Below, piece by piece: positions 63,677-64,000 of a stretch of 64,000 bases of DNA (positions are counted from its first letter, which is position 1; every line of letters starts with the position of its first letter). A program made the translations under genes and the position numbers. The stretch covers positions 4,480,835-4,544,834 of the forward strand of contig OX638352.1 of NCBI GenBank assembly GCA_951813545.1, written 5' to 3'. The notes below the pieces were generated by a model, which saw only the letters and a program-made list of their open reading frames with translations, ran no database searches and had not been told where the DNA came from. This stretch comes from an uncultured Poribacteria bacterium (lineage in GTDB: Bacteria; Poribacteria; WGA-4E; WGA-3G).

Positions 63677-63741
63677 TTTGTAGCATAATCTGTTAGATTG
63701 GGTTTCCACTAAGCACGCAAACTAACAGTTTACGCTACAAA
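63677..63741. repeat. 65-bp palindromic repeat (TTTGTAGC ends)
   Basis: TTTGTAGC with CTGTTAG at the left and CTAACAG with GCTACAAA at the right form long arms around a ~30-base centre. Non-coding. Typical of miniature palindromes interspersed in this genome type. Confidence 0.75.
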
Positions 63742-63878
63742 AACACACAGATTCTCAACGAATTTCAACGAAAACGGGCTCTACATGCCTAAAATCTTGT
63801 AAGTAGCAACTTGGGTTAATATAGTCGGCGATGATTGCAATTATCCTTAGGAGATTCGTAATATCTGAGAATTGTCCC
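63742..63878. other. Non-coding region including second 22-bp direct repeat
   Basis: Contains AAGTAGCAACTTGGGTTAATAT (63801-63822), the second copy of the direct repeat. No ORF is supported. Confidence 0.5.
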
Positions 63879-64000
63879 TTAAACTTCTTGTTGGGTTGTT
63901 TTTAACAAAAATAGCGTCACTAACAACAATGGCACGATGACCGCAGCGGAAATAGTGATAGACACCTGCGCACCGATGAGACACGGAAAAAAGAGAATTG
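63879..64000 (-). CDS. C-terminal end of a membrane protein (partial)
   Basis: On the minus strand, reading in from the right edge, the frame gives LIGAQVSITISAAVIVPLLL and a following TLFLLKTTQQEV then TAA at 63881-63879. The ~40 residues visible are strongly hydrophobic with a charged tail, typical of a last transmembrane helix. The family cannot be identified from this fragment. Confidence 0.5.
   Translation of the reverse strand, partial: ILFFPCLIGAQVSITISAAVIVPLLLVTLFLLKTTQQEV

Noticed and set aside
1..64000. tRNA, rRNA genes and CRISPR arrays
   Set aside because: I found no tRNA-like T-loop/acceptor pattern, no rRNA sequence and no regularly spaced repeat array. The repeats present are dispersed.

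Overview
The window looks like a chromosome segment of a Gram-negative-type, GC-moderate environmental bacterium, most likely a member of Candidatus Poribacteria or a close relative. This is inference from gene content and no search was run. The supporting signs are an LPS transport operon (lpxL-lptC-lptA-lptB) and a heptosyltransferase, many xylose-isomerase-like TIM-barrel, creatininase, HpcH/HpaI and PD40 beta-propeller genes, LamG secreted proteins, a large secreted protein ending in a PNPFNPETW-type sorting domain, and many short palindromic repeats.

Layout. 1-3.4 kb (minus): lipid A acyltransferase and Lpt export genes. 3.7-5.1 kb: MATE pump. 5.2-8.8 kb: a large helicase-like ATPase gene with a broken 5' part. 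9.3-13.2 kb: a sugar epimerase and a TolB-propeller/M28 peptidase/PDZ fusion. 13.6-18.3 kb: two Leu/Ile/Val-type substrate-binding lipoproteins. The second is a pseudogene split by an IS5-family element that itself carries a nested ISAs1 element. Both insertions are exactly bounded by terminal repeats and target duplications. 18.4-20.2 kb: an endonuclease/phosphatase-type lipoprotein and a lipoprotein with a SAM-hydroxide-adenosyltransferase-C-like domain. 20.3-22.7 kb: a type II restriction-modification pair (TdeIII-like nuclease). 22.7-26.5 kb: APH-like kinase, creatininase, HpcH/HpaI aldolase and an unknown protein. 26.6-33.4 kb: a pyrimidine operon pyrR-pyrC-carA-carB preceded by a promoter and a PyrR-type attenuator. 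carA carries an in-frame copy of a genomic repeat.

33.4-41.5 kb: an unknown acidic protein, a membrane protein, an NtrC-type regulator whose receiver lacks the phospho-acceptor Asp, nagB with an epimerase and a TPR protein, and two tandem LamG paralogues. 41.7-42.5 kb is non-coding. It holds a MITE and a promoter-bearing element framed by IS200/IS605-like hairpins and lacking tnpA/tnpB. 42.5-46.3 kb: FMN reductase, RNase HIII, ThiI and heptosyltransferase, with a second MITE and repeats. 46.3-50.6 kb (minus): CPBP protease, M19 dipeptidase, a G1P-dehydrogenase-like enzyme with a palindrome inside its coding sequence, and a PD40 protein. 50.8-54.6 kb: PP2C phosphatase, then nadD-zinc ribbon-yqeK-rsfS, and a SIS protein. 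54.6-64 kb is accessory: a small ORF, an IS701-like element, the large secreted dockerin/LRR protein, a two-gene DUF1670-like unit, another IS and several palindromic repeats. A membrane-protein fragment lies at the right edge.

The most interesting unexplained object is the DUF1670-like gene pair at about 60.26-62.25 kb. It is framed by near-perfect 18-bp inverted repeats and abuts the stop codon of the upstream gene. It has the architecture of a mobile element without any recognised transposase.
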